In this document: positions 26,350 through 35,066 of the stretch, piece by piece
Layout of the letters: every line of letters begins with the position of its first letter
Numbering within the stretch: the first letter of the stretch is position 1
Assembly (NCBI RefSeq): GCF_001006005.1
Contig: NZ_CP011254.1
Coordinates: forward strand, 4,154,001-4,218,000
DNA from: Serratia fonticola
Lineage (GTDB): Bacteria; Pseudomonadota; Gammaproteobacteria; Enterobacterales; Enterobacteriaceae
Direction: 5' to 3'
DNA length: 64,000 bases
Position numbers and translations under genes: made by a program
The notes under the pieces: model-generated
The model's database searches: none
What the model saw: the letters and a program-made list of their open reading frames with translations, nothing else
Told to the model about the DNA's origin: nothing

Positions 26350-27831
26350 ATGTCTTTACATGAAGAAAATGCGGTTTTAGCTGCCGAGCCTACCAGTACC
26401 ACTTTCCTGCTAGACGAGATCATGTCTCAGACCCGCATGATGCCGGGTAATGATGGCTATGACGTCGCCAAACAGGGCGTTGCTGCATTTATCAGCAGCA
26501 TTCTGGACACTGGTACCAACGAAGAGCCGATCAACAAGCTGTTGGTCGACAGAATGATCATTGAGCTGGATAAAAAGCTCAGTGCCCAGATGGACGAAAT
26601 TCTGCACGCCAAAGAATTCCGCGAAATCGAATCCTCCTGGCGTTCACTGAAGCTGCTGGTGGATCGCACCGATTTCCGTGAAAACATCAAAATCAACATC
26701 ATGCACGCGACCAAAGAAGAGCTGCTGGAAGATTTTGAGTTCTCGCCGGAAATTATCCAGTCTGGTTTCTACAAGCACGTGTACTCATCCGGTTACGGCC
26801 AGTTTGGCGGCGAACCTACCGCAGCCATCATCGGTAACTATGCGTTCAGCAACAGCACCCCGGATATGAAACTGCTGCAATACGTCAGCGCCGTTGGGGC
26901 CATGGCACATGCGCCGTTCCTTTCCAGCGTTGCGCCGGACTTCTTTGGTATCAACAGCTTTACCGAGCTGCCAGCCATCAAAGACATGAAGTCGGTGTTC
27001 GAAGGGCCAGCACACACCAAATGGCGTGCGCTGCGCGAGTCGGAAGACTCCCGCTATCTGGGTCTGACCACGCCACGTTTCCTGCTGCGTTTGCCGTATT
27101 CCACCGTTGAAAACCCGATCAAGAATTTCAACTACTACGAAGACGTCAGCAAGGATCACGAACACTTCCTGTGGGGCAACACCGCATTCCTGCTGGCAGC
27201 CTGCCTGACAGACAGCTTCGCCAAGTATCGCTGGTGTCCGAACATCATCGGGCCACAAAGCGGTGGTGCGGTGCACAACCTGCCGGTTCACCTCTATGAG
27301 GCGATGGGCCAGGTACAGGCGAAGATCCCGACCGAAGTGCTGATCACCGACCGTCGTGAATTTGAGCTGGCGGAAGAGGGCTTTATTACCCTGACCATGC
27401 GCAAAGGAACCGACAACGCGGCCTTCTTCTCTGCCAACTCAGTGCAAAAGCCGAAGGTATTCCCGAATACCCATGAAGGACGGATGGCGGAAACCAACTA
27501 CAAGTTGGGTACCCAACTGCCGTACATGTTCATCATCAACCGTCTGGCTCACTACATCAAAGTGCTGCAGCGTGAACAGATTGGTTCGTGGAAAGAGCGT
27601 CAGGATCTGGAGCGTGAGCTGAACATCTGGCTCAAGCAATACATTGCCGATCAGGAAAACCCACCGACCGATGTCCGTAGCCGCCGTCCTCTGCGCTCTG
27701 CTCAGATCCAGGTGCTGGATGTCGAAGGGGATCCGGGCTGGTACCAGGTGGCGATGCAGGTGCGTCCACACTTCAAATACATGGGCGCCAGCTTCGAGCT
27801 CTCGCTGGTTGGTCGTTTGGATAAGGAATAA
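26350..27831 (+). CDS. tssC: Type VI sheath large subunit TssC (VipB)
   Basis: Protein of 493 aa and main sheath component, highly conserved. Family stretches include SWRSLKLLVDRTDFRENIKI, LLEDFEFSPEIIQSGFYKHV, YGQFGGEPTAAIIGNY and, at the C-terminus, EVDGDPGWYQ-like DVEGDPGWYQVAMQVRPHFK. The start is ATG 26350 (MSLHEENAV). The frame runs further back to a TTG at 26323, but that lies in the spacer after tssB and lacks similarity to the family. Confidence 0.96.
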   Translation: MSLHEENAVLAAEPTSTTFLLDEIMSQTRMMPGNDGYDVAKQGVAAFISSILDTGTNEEPINKLLVDRMIIELDKKLSAQMDEILHAKEFREIESSWRSLKLLVDRTDFRENIKINIMHATKEELLEDFEFSPEIIQSGFYKHVYSSGYGQFGGEPTAAIIGNYAFSNSTPDMKLLQYVSAVGAMAHAPFLSSVAPDFFGINSFTELPAIKDMKSVFEGPAHTKWRALRESEDSRYLGLTTPRFLLRLPYSTVENPIKNFNYYEDVSKDHEHFLWGNTAFLLAACLTDSFAKYRWCPNIIGPQSGGAVHNLPVHLYEAMGQVQAKIPTEVLITDRREFELAEEGFITLTMRKGTDNAAFFSANSVQKPKVFPNTHEGRMAETNYKLGTQLPYMFIINRLAHYIKVLQREQIGSWKERQDLERELNIWLKQYIADQENPPTDVRSRRPLRSAQIQVLDVEGDPGWYQVAMQVRPHFKYMGASFELSLVGRLDKE

Positions 27832-27837
27832 CAGGCA

Positions 27838-28278
27838 ATGGCTGCGCTTCTTAATTGGGAGCGAGGAAGTTCTGCCAGCTTGTTTGAGCGTATCCAGGGG
27901 AAGGGCTTAGGCCCTTCCTCACATAGCCGTGTTCAAGAGCTATTAATCTCAATCAAGCAGCATTTGAACGAAGTCCTCAATTCGCGCCCCGGAGCCTGCC
28001 AAAGTGCTGCAGGCCTGGGGGTTATTGATCTCAATGATGCCACGGCAACCACGTCTGATTTTCGTAAGAGTATTGAGCAGGCCATCAAGGAGTGTATTGA
28101 GCGCTACGAGCCAAGAATTTCCGAGGTTGCCGTTCAATCCCTGGTGGATCAGGGGGACCCACTGTTATTGAGTTTCCATATCAGTGCTCAAGTTGATTTC
28201 GACAATATCGGCGATGTGGTTGAGTTCAATATCCAATTGGACAGCAACCGCCGTTACTGCCTAAACCAGGAAGCATAA
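27838..28278 (+). CDS. tssE: Type VI baseplate protein TssE (gp25-like)
   Basis: Baseplate wedge protein of 146 aa related to phage T4 gp25. Family features are SLFERIQG near the start, the VQELLISIKQHLNEVLNSRP helix with GVIDLND after it, and the ERYEPRISEVAVQ segment. The start lies six bases after the tssC stop. The gene overlaps tssF by one base (TAATG). Confidence 0.92.
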   Translation: MAALLNWERGSSASLFERIQGKGLGPSSHSRVQELLISIKQHLNEVLNSRPGACQSAAGLGVIDLNDATATTSDFRKSIEQAIKECIERYEPRISEVAVQSLVDQGDPLLLSFHISAQVDFDNIGDVVEFNIQLDSNRRYCLNQEA

Positions 28279-30092
28279 TGTCGTTCGAAAAGTACTTCAG
28301 GGATGAGCTGGATTACCTCCGGCAATTAGGGCGGGATGCCGCAATCGAACGGCCGCATCTTGCTGCCTTTTTATCCGAACAGGGTTCCGATCCGGACGTT
28401 GAGCGCCTGTTGGAAGGCTTCGCCTTTCTGACCGGCAACCTGCGCGAAAAGATCGACGACCAGTTCCCGGAGTTGACGCACGGCCTGCTGAATATGCTGT
28501 GGCCGAACTATTTGCGGCCTGTGCCCAGCATGACGATCGTCGAATACACGCCGAACAGCAGTGCGCTTACGGAAGCGACGTTGATCGAGCGCGGCAGCCA
28601 GATCGAGAGCGTCCCGATTGCGCAAAGGGCGGAGCGCGGCGCGTTGCAAAACGACAGCGAAACACACGGACCACAGTGCAGCTTCACACTGTGCCGGGAT
28701 GTCTGGCTGTTCCCTATGGGCATCCAGGATATCGCCGTCAACAACAGCAACGAACAGGGGATATTGAGCATTCACTTCGGCGCCAAGGCGGAGTTGAACG
28801 TGCAGGAAATGCGGCTCGATAAACTGCGTTTCTATCTGGGTGAGGACGGTTACACCAGCACCCAGCTCTATTTCTGGATCAGCCACTATTTCGAACGGGC
28901 CGAGCTGGTGGTCAACGGCATCACCATTCCGATGCCGGACTTCGATTTCAACCCGGTGGGCTTTGAGCGTGAAGATGCGCTGTTGCCTTATCCGAAGAAC
29001 GCCTATGTCGGCTACCGTATCCTGCAGGAGTATTTCTGTTTCCCGGAAGGCTTCCTGTTCTTTGACGTGGCTGGCGTGGTGGATTTCCCTGCGCATCTGA
29101 AAGCCAGCGAGTTCACCCTCAATCTGCATTTCTCCCAGCCATTGCCTCCTGAGGTCAAGATACGGCCAACCACGCTGCGCCTGAACTGTACCCCCGCGGT
29201 GAACCTGTTCAAACGCGACAGCGAGGCGATAGCCCTGGATGGCACACAAACCGAATATCCGTTGTGCGCCAGCTACCATCATCCTGAGCGCTACGAGATT
29301 TTCTCGATCGATCGCGTGGAGAGCTGGTTAAGCAAAGATCCCAAAGGCAGCGGGCGGGGGCAGGCCAGAAGCTACCCGGCGTTCGAAAGTTTCCATCATC
29401 AGGTGGAGCCTGCGCAGGAGCGCAGCATGCTCTATTACCGCCTGCGGGTGAAAAACTCGCTGTTCCGCAAGGGGTTTGAGCATTACATCTCCTTTGTGCG
29501 CAGTGATGAGACGCAGGTGGCGCTGTCTCAAGAAAACGTGTCGGTCAGCATGACCTGTACCAACCGCGAATTACCGCTGGCGCTACGCGTGGGTGATATC
29601 TGCCAACGGACGCAAGCAGGCCCGTCATTTGCCACCTTCCGTAATATAACCCGGCCTTCGGTACCGCTGTATCCGGTGTTGGATGGCAGCCTGCAATGGT
29701 CTTTGCTGTCAAATATGTCATTGAACTACATGTCATTATTGGACAAGGATTCGTTAAAACAGATCCTGCAGACCTATGATTTTCCCAGCGTACACAACCG
29801 GCAATCCGCTCGGTCGTCGCAAAAAAAACTGGACGCGATTTCGCGTATCGAAACCCAGCCGATCGACAGGTTGTTCCGTGGTTTACCGGTCAGAGGTCTG
29901 CAAACCACCCTCTGGCTGGAGCAAAGCGCTTTTGGTTCTGAAGGTGAGCTCTACCTGTTTGGTACGGTGTTGGCACGCTTCTTCTCCTTGTATGCCAGCG
30001 TCAACTCGTTCCACCTTTTGAAAGTCATCAATCTTGATAATCAGGAATGTTACCAATGGCCGGTACAGACGGGTCAACATGCATTGATGTAA
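28278..30092 (+). CDS. tssF: Type VI baseplate protein TssF (VasA)
   Basis: Baseplate wedge protein of 604 aa. The N-terminus MSFEKYFRDELDYLRQLGRD, then PHLAAFLSEQGSDPDVERLL and GLLNMLWPNYLRPVPSM, are diagnostic for the VasA/ImpG family. It overlaps tssE by one base and tssG by 37 bp, so the three are coupled. Length is normal and the frame is intact. Confidence 0.95.
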   Translation: MSFEKYFRDELDYLRQLGRDAAIERPHLAAFLSEQGSDPDVERLLEGFAFLTGNLREKIDDQFPELTHGLLNMLWPNYLRPVPSMTIVEYTPNSSALTEATLIERGSQIESVPIAQRAERGALQNDSETHGPQCSFTLCRDVWLFPMGIQDIAVNNSNEQGILSIHFGAKAELNVQEMRLDKLRFYLGEDGYTSTQLYFWISHYFERAELVVNGITIPMPDFDFNPVGFEREDALLPYPKNAYVGYRILQEYFCFPEGFLFFDVAGVVDFPAHLKASEFTLNLHFSQPLPPEVKIRPTTLRLNCTPAVNLFKRDSEAIALDGTQTEYPLCASYHHPERYEIFSIDRVESWLSKDPKGSGRGQARSYPAFESFHHQVEPAQERSMLYYRLRVKNSLFRKGFEHYISFVRSDETQVALSQENVSVSMTCTNRELPLALRVGDICQRTQAGPSFATFRNITRPSVPLYPVLDGSLQWSLLSNMSLNYMSLLDKDSLKQILQTYDFPSVHNRQSARSSQKKLDAISRIETQPIDRLFRGLPVRGLQTTLWLEQSAFGSEGELYLFGTVLARFFSLYASVNSFHLLKVINLDNQECYQWPVQTGQHALM

Positions 30093-31108
30093 GCGCGGGT
30101 GAAGGCGTACCGCCTGAGCCAGTGCTGGATGTGTCACGTTATAACTTTTACCAATTGGTCGAGCTGCTCAACCAAATGGCGGTAGCGTGGCAAAAATCCC
30201 CGGGTTCAGCCAGGCCAGCCGATGAGGCAATCCGCTTTAAATCGACCGCCAGCCTGGCTTTTCCAACCCGTGACGTGATCGCGTTGGAGACTTCCGCTCG
30301 CGGCCAGTTTGAGCTGGAAGTTTCTTTCCTTGGGTTGCATGGCAGCCAGTCGCCATTGCCCGGTTATTACCTGGACTCGTTGGCCTGGGAAGATGCCCAG
30401 AATGAAAACCGCCTGACGGATTTTCTCAACGTGTTCAACCACCGGCTGTTAATGCTGCTGCATCAGATTTGGCGCAAATACCGCTACTACATCTGCTTTG
30501 ACGAGGGCGGTAACGATGATGTCTCGCAGCGCATGTTTGCGTTAGTGGGATTAAGTAACGAGGCGATCCGCAAAAAACTGCGCATCCACCACGGCAAAAT
30601 GCTGGCCTATGCCGGCTTGCTGGCCAGCCCTGGGCGTGCCCCGGAAGTGATTTGCAGCCTGGTGGCGCACTGTTTCAACCTGGCGGATGTGACGCTGCAA
30701 AGTTGGCAGTTGCGCAAGGTCAAAATCGCCCCGGAGCAGCAAAATCGCCTGGGCGGCAGGGTGAAGGTCAGCGGCCAGAAATACCAGGGGAAATCGGTGC
30801 TGGGCGTCAATTTCTCGCTGGGATCGCAGGTGGCGGATCGCAGCGGCAAATATCAGTTGTGCCTCAACCAACTGACGCGAGAACAGTTCTTGTCATTTTT
30901 ACCTAACGGGGAGAATTACGAGCCGTTAGAGATGTTTGTGGCTTTCATTATGCGTGACCAGTTTTCGTGGGATTTACGCCTGGGTCTGGCAGAGCAGCAG
31001 GTGGGCGGCATGATCCTGGGGACAGAACAAAACAACCTGCTGGGCTGGACCAGCTTCCTCGGGGAACCCGAGCAACAGCCCCACGTAACCATCAGCGTTA
31101 TGGAATGA
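30056..31108 (+). CDS. tssG: Type VI baseplate protein TssG (VasB)
   Basis: Baseplate wedge protein of 350 aa that pairs with TssF. Family stretches are FYQLVELLNQ, SPLPGYYLDSLAWEDAQNEN and NVFNHRLLMLLHQIWRKYRY. I choose ATG 30056 because AGGA lies about ten bases upstream; an ATG at 30047 is too close to that site. The overlap with tssF is 37 bp. Confidence 0.93.
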   Translation: MAGTDGSTCIDVSAGEGVPPEPVLDVSRYNFYQLVELLNQMAVAWQKSPGSARPADEAIRFKSTASLAFPTRDVIALETSARGQFELEVSFLGLHGSQSPLPGYYLDSLAWEDAQNENRLTDFLNVFNHRLLMLLHQIWRKYRYYICFDEGGNDDVSQRMFALVGLSNEAIRKKLRIHHGKMLAYAGLLASPGRAPEVICSLVAHCFNLADVTLQSWQLRKVKIAPEQQNRLGGRVKVSGQKYQGKSVLGVNFSLGSQVADRSGKYQLCLNQLTREQFLSFLPNGENYEPLEMFVAFIMRDQFSWDLRLGLAEQQVGGMILGTEQNNLLGWTSFLGEPEQQPHVTISVME

Positions 31109-31133
31109 CAATCAGGATTCAGGAAGAGAGATC

Positions 31134-32438
31134 ATGGATAAACAGCAACCGACGCTATCATTGCGAGTCGTCAATAGCGACAGATTGGAAAGTGGCAAAC
31201 CGGCCAGCAGCCTGTTTAATGCACAGGGTGGGGTGGTTGGCAGTGACGGCAGCCATCATTGGTCTATTCAAGATCAGGGCGGCAATATCAGCCCTTCACA
31301 GTTTGCCATCGAATGGCGCGATGGGTCCTTTTGCCTGCGGGTGCTCAACGGTGCGGTGAGTATTAACCAGTCGATGCTGACGGCAAACTCCGGTTTGGTG
31401 CGCATCCAGCAAGGTGACGAGATCAGCGTGGGCAATCTGGCCATCAAGAGCCATATCAGCCGCTCGAACGCCGATATGATCGATCCGCTGATGGTTTCGC
31501 CGGAATCGCTGGTCTCCAGCTACAGCAACCCGCTGGAAGCGATGATGGAAGGGGGCAATGCGCAGCCTTCCCACCATGAGCAGGACAACCGCCTGGCCGC
31601 CACGGTCGCTAACGGTTTCAGCCACGACCCGCTGCGGGTATTGGAAACCGAAAGCCTGACGATGCACGAACCTTTGAGCACCCTCACCGGTGCCGATCAA
31701 TCATTACAACAGGATCGCTACCGCGATCCGCTGTTCTCTTCTCCACTTTCTGATATCACCAAGGACAGTGCCATGGATCAGGAGTTTATCGATCTGCCGC
31801 AAATCAGCAGTTTTCTTTCCGGCCAGCAGGCACCGTCAGACAGCAAGATGGAACAGCAGCACGTAGCAATCACGCCGCTGATGCGGGGTTTTGGCGCGCA
31901 ACTGCCAATCCGCAACAGCCAGGAGGCCAATGACTTTCTCGAAGAAGCCGGCAAAACGCTCAGGGCAGCTATTGAAGGGTTATTGGCCTTGCAGCGCAGC
32001 CAACACGGCCTGCGGGACAAACATCTGCGGCCAATCGAAGATAACCCGCTGCGCCTGAATATGGATTACGACACCACGCTCAGCCTGCTGTTTGCCGATC
32101 AAAAAAGCCCGGTTCACCTTTCCGCACCGGCGGCGGTGGCCGAGAGCCTGCATAACCTGCGCCTGCACCATCAGGCCAACCAACAGGCGATTGCCCAGGC
32201 GTTGAACACCATGCTGGAAGCCTTCTCCCCAGAGCGACTGCTGACGCGCTTTAGCCATTACATGCGCAGCAACGAGCGCCAGGAACAAGACTCCGCCTGG
32301 GCCTGGGAAATGTACAAAAACTACTACCAGGAATTGGCCTCCAGCCGCCAGCAGGGCTTCGAAAAGCTGTTTGGCGAAGTGTATGAACAGGCTTACGACC
32401 AGGCGCTGCGCCAGGGGATGAAGGACAGCGAACGATGA
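31134..32438 (+). CDS. tagH: Type VI FHA-domain protein (Fha/TagH/VasC)
   Basis: Protein of 434 aa with an N-terminal FHA-like domain (about 8-110) and a C-terminal helical VasC/TagH region (SPERLLTRFSHYM, AWAWEMYKNYYQELASSRQQ, GFEKLFGEVYEQAYDQAL). In systems with threonine phosphorylation the FHA domain binds phosphothreonine. Here the usual GR and SRxH positions read GSD and SPSQF, so the binding pocket looks degenerate. No PpkA kinase or PppA phosphatase gene is present in the cluster. The gene overlaps tssJ by four bases. Confidence 0.85.
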   Translation: MDKQQPTLSLRVVNSDRLESGKPASSLFNAQGGVVGSDGSHHWSIQDQGGNISPSQFAIEWRDGSFCLRVLNGAVSINQSMLTANSGLVRIQQGDEISVGNLAIKSHISRSNADMIDPLMVSPESLVSSYSNPLEAMMEGGNAQPSHHEQDNRLAATVANGFSHDPLRVLETESLTMHEPLSTLTGADQSLQQDRYRDPLFSSPLSDITKDSAMDQEFIDLPQISSFLSGQQAPSDSKMEQQHVAITPLMRGFGAQLPIRNSQEANDFLEEAGKTLRAAIEGLLALQRSQHGLRDKHLRPIEDNPLRLNMDYDTTLSLLFADQKSPVHLSAPAAVAESLHNLRLHHQANQQAIAQALNTMLEAFSPERLLTRFSHYMRSNERQEQDSAWAWEMYKNYYQELASSRQQGFEKLFGEVYEQAYDQALRQGMKDSER

Positions 32439-32941
32439 AAGGTGGCAGAGGTTACTTTCTGACGACTGCGCTATGCCTGGTGCTGATGCTGTCAGGATGC
32501 ACGATATGGAAAAACAAGAAGCCGGAGCGCGTTACCGAGCAGCCTTCTACGCTGCGGTTAACGCTGTTGGCGGACGCGAATATCAACCCCAATGAGAAAG
32601 GCGAGGCCGCGCCGACCGAGATTGCGGTGGTGTACCTGAGCGACGATTCCAAACTGCTGGCGGCCGACTACGACCAGCTCGACACGGAAATACTGAAGAA
32701 AACGCTCAGTAAGAACTACATCGACCACCAGGAATACACCCTGCTGCCGAGCCAATATAAACCGTTACCTGCTATTGAGCTGGAAGAGAAGACCCACTAT
32801 CTGGGGGTGATTGCCTACTATGCCGACGTTGATCGCGCTGAGTGGAAAAAAATCATCAAGATCAAAGATGTTGGTCATAACTATGGCGTGCTGATCCACG
32901 TTAAAGCGGATGAAATCGACTTAAGGAAAGAGGAAGAATAA
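32435..32941 (+). CDS. tssJ: Type VI outer-membrane lipoprotein TssJ (VasD)
   Basis: Lipoprotein of 168 aa that anchors the membrane complex through contact with TssM. The signal peptide ends in the lipobox LMLSGC with the lipidated Cys at residue 22. The next residue is Thr rather than Asp, which fits outer-membrane sorting. The mature part has LRLTLLADANINPNEKGEAA and APTEIAVVYL, normal for TssJ. Start overlaps tagH (ATGA). Confidence 0.93.
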   Translation: MKGGRGYFLTTALCLVLMLSGCTIWKNKKPERVTEQPSTLRLTLLADANINPNEKGEAAPTEIAVVYLSDDSKLLAADYDQLDTEILKKTLSKNYIDHQEYTLLPSQYKPLPAIELEEKTHYLGVIAYYADVDRAEWKKIIKIKDVGHNYGVLIHVKADEIDLRKEEE

Positions 32942-32943
32942 CC

Positions 32944-34290
32944 ATGCCGACCAAGAATCGGGTGATTTGGCGCGAAGGCCTGTTCATTAAGCCACAACAC
33001 TTTCAACAGCAACAAAGACATAACGATTATCAGCTGCAGCGACGCATCACCGCGCTGACCAATTACACCTATGGCTTCCACTCGCTGCAGATCAATCAGG
33101 AACTGCTCAAGCTGGGGCGTATCGGTTTGACCAACGCCAGCGGTAGCATGGCAGATGGCACGGTGTTTGATATTCCTTACCAGGATTGCGCGCCCAAGCC
33201 GCTGGACGTACTGAACTGCAACGATGCCGCCAGCCGCGATATCTATCTGGCGTTGCCGATGCTCAACGACACCATCAATGAGGTTGCCAGCCCGCACAGC
33301 CAACTGCCTGGGGCGATCCGCTACGCCGAACATACCGATGACGTGCGCGATTTGCACACCGACGGCGGCGATGTCAGCCAATTACTGCTGGCCCAGTTGG
33401 CACCGCGTTTGATGCAGGGCTCCGAAGATCTCAGCGCCTATTCCGTACTGCCGGTCTGCCGCATCAAAGAGAAGCACCCAGATGGCTCGCTGATCCTGGA
33501 TGAAGAATTTATTCCTACCTGCACCACCCTGCACGCCTCCGTACAGTTGAAAGACTTTATGGATGAAGTGGAGGGCACCTTGGTGGAGCGCGCCCGGTTG
33601 CTGGCCAAACGTATCGGTTCGCCGGGCCAGCAGGGGATTGCTGACGTGGCCGAATTCATGATGCTGCAGGTGTTTAACCGCATGCAGCCTTTGTTCACCC
33701 ATCTGTCTCATCAGGCGGTGCTGCACCCACAGGATTTTTATAGCCACCTGGTGCAAACCTGCGGCGAGTTGCGCACCTTTACCGACGAATCACGTCTGGC
33801 AGGCAGCTTCATCGTTTATAACCATGACAACCTGACCGACTGCTTCCAGCCGCTGTTCCTGGCGATGCGCCAAACGCTCAGCACCGTGCTGACACCGCGT
33901 GCCATCTCGGTACAGCTGCATCCACAGCCTAACGGCATTCGTGTGGGGACGATCAACGATAGCGATCTGTTGCGCAGCGCCGACTTTGTGCTGGCCGTCC
34001 GGGCGCAAATCCCGCAGGAACAGCTACGCCGGCAATTCGTGCAGCAAACCAAGATCACCTCGCTGGAGAAAATCCGTGAGCTGGTTAGCCTGCAACTGCC
34101 TGGTGTACCGCTGGTGGCGCTCTCTGCCGCCCCGCGTCAGCTGCCTTACCATTCCGGTTATACCTACTTCATGTTGGATCGACAAAGCCCGACCTGGAAA
34201 GAGGTCCTGCAAAGCAACGCGATTGCCTTCCACGTTTCGGGTGACTTCCCTGAACTGGATATGCAGTTCTGGGCGATTAGGAGCAGCTAA
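32944..34290 (+). CDS. tssK: Type VI baseplate adaptor TssK (VasE)
   Basis: Adaptor of 448 aa that links the baseplate to the TssJLM membrane complex. The N-terminus NRVIWREGLFIKPQHFQQQQ is diagnostic. Later SGYTYFMLDRQSPTWKEV and VSGDFPELDMQFWAI at the C-terminus are also family signatures. It lies two bases after tssJ and overlaps tssL by one base (TAATG). Confidence 0.96.
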   Translation: MPTKNRVIWREGLFIKPQHFQQQQRHNDYQLQRRITALTNYTYGFHSLQINQELLKLGRIGLTNASGSMADGTVFDIPYQDCAPKPLDVLNCNDAASRDIYLALPMLNDTINEVASPHSQLPGAIRYAEHTDDVRDLHTDGGDVSQLLLAQLAPRLMQGSEDLSAYSVLPVCRIKEKHPDGSLILDEEFIPTCTTLHASVQLKDFMDEVEGTLVERARLLAKRIGSPGQQGIADVAEFMMLQVFNRMQPLFTHLSHQAVLHPQDFYSHLVQTCGELRTFTDESRLAGSFIVYNHDNLTDCFQPLFLAMRQTLSTVLTPRAISVQLHPQPNGIRVGTINDSDLLRSADFVLAVRAQIPQEQLRRQFVQQTKITSLEKIRELVSLQLPGVPLVALSAAPRQLPYHSGYTYFMLDRQSPTWKEVLQSNAIAFHVSGDFPELDMQFWAIRSS

Positions 34291-35057
34291 TGAAAATGCA
34301 TGCCGTCACGGATAACCCAGCGCTGCCCGAAACGGAAACCGTCACTTCGTATCGGCAATATCAGCTCCCGCTGCGCGGCGAGAGCCTGAATGCGATGGTG
34401 GACGCCGCCACGCCGTTACTCGGCATGGTGCTGCGCTTGAAAGACATGGAAAACCAGCCGCTGCCAGACCAGCTTTATCAGCAGGTGGTAACGGATATCC
34501 GCGCCATTGAGCAGTTCCTGCAAACCAAAGGCTACGAGCCAGGGGCGATCGTTTCGTTCCGCTACGTGCTTTGTACCTTTATCGATGAGACGGCGTTAGG
34601 GCACGGTTGGAATACGCAAAACGGTTGGTTGCAGCAGTCCTTGCTGGTGCATTTCCATAACGAAACCTGGGGCGGCGAGAAGGTGTACGTCCTGCTGGAA
34701 CGCCTGATGGGCGAACCCAAACGTTATCAGGATCTGCTGGAGTTCATTTACCTGTGTTTCTGCCTGGGTTATCGCGGCCGCTACAAGGTGACATTGCAAA
34801 ACAGCGATGACTTTGAACGGCTGTTCCGTCGGCTGCATCACCAACTGCAACAGCTGCGCGGTGAAGCCCCCGCAACCGTCTTGCACCAGAAACAAAGCCG
34901 CACCGGCGGGCGTTATTACCTGAGTAAACGGTTGACCATCAAGCATCTGCTATGGGGTGGCTTAGGCCTGTTGACGGTGATTTACCTGTTTTATGCCATC
35001 CAGTTGCATGGACAGACTCAGGATATTTTGCAGCAGCTAAACAATTTATTGAGCTAG
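34290..35057 (+). CDS. tssL: Type VI inner-membrane protein TssL (DotU/VasF)
   Basis: Membrane-complex protein of 255 aa. The cytoplasmic DotU domain shows FRYVLCTFIDETALGHGW and LLEFIYLCFCLGYRGRY. One C-terminal helix (about 221-241) anchors it. There is no OmpA-like peptidoglycan-binding extension, as in VasF of V. cholerae. AGGAA-type spacing leads into tssH nine bases on. Confidence 0.95.
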   Translation: MKMHAVTDNPALPETETVTSYRQYQLPLRGESLNAMVDAATPLLGMVLRLKDMENQPLPDQLYQQVVTDIRAIEQFLQTKGYEPGAIVSFRYVLCTFIDETALGHGWNTQNGWLQQSLLVHFHNETWGGEKVYVLLERLMGEPKRYQDLLEFIYLCFCLGYRGRYKVTLQNSDDFERLFRRLHHQLQQLRGEAPATVLHQKQSRTGGRYYLSKRLTIKHLLWGGLGLLTVIYLFYAIQLHGQTQDILQQLNNLLS

Positions 35058-35066
35058 GAAGCACAG

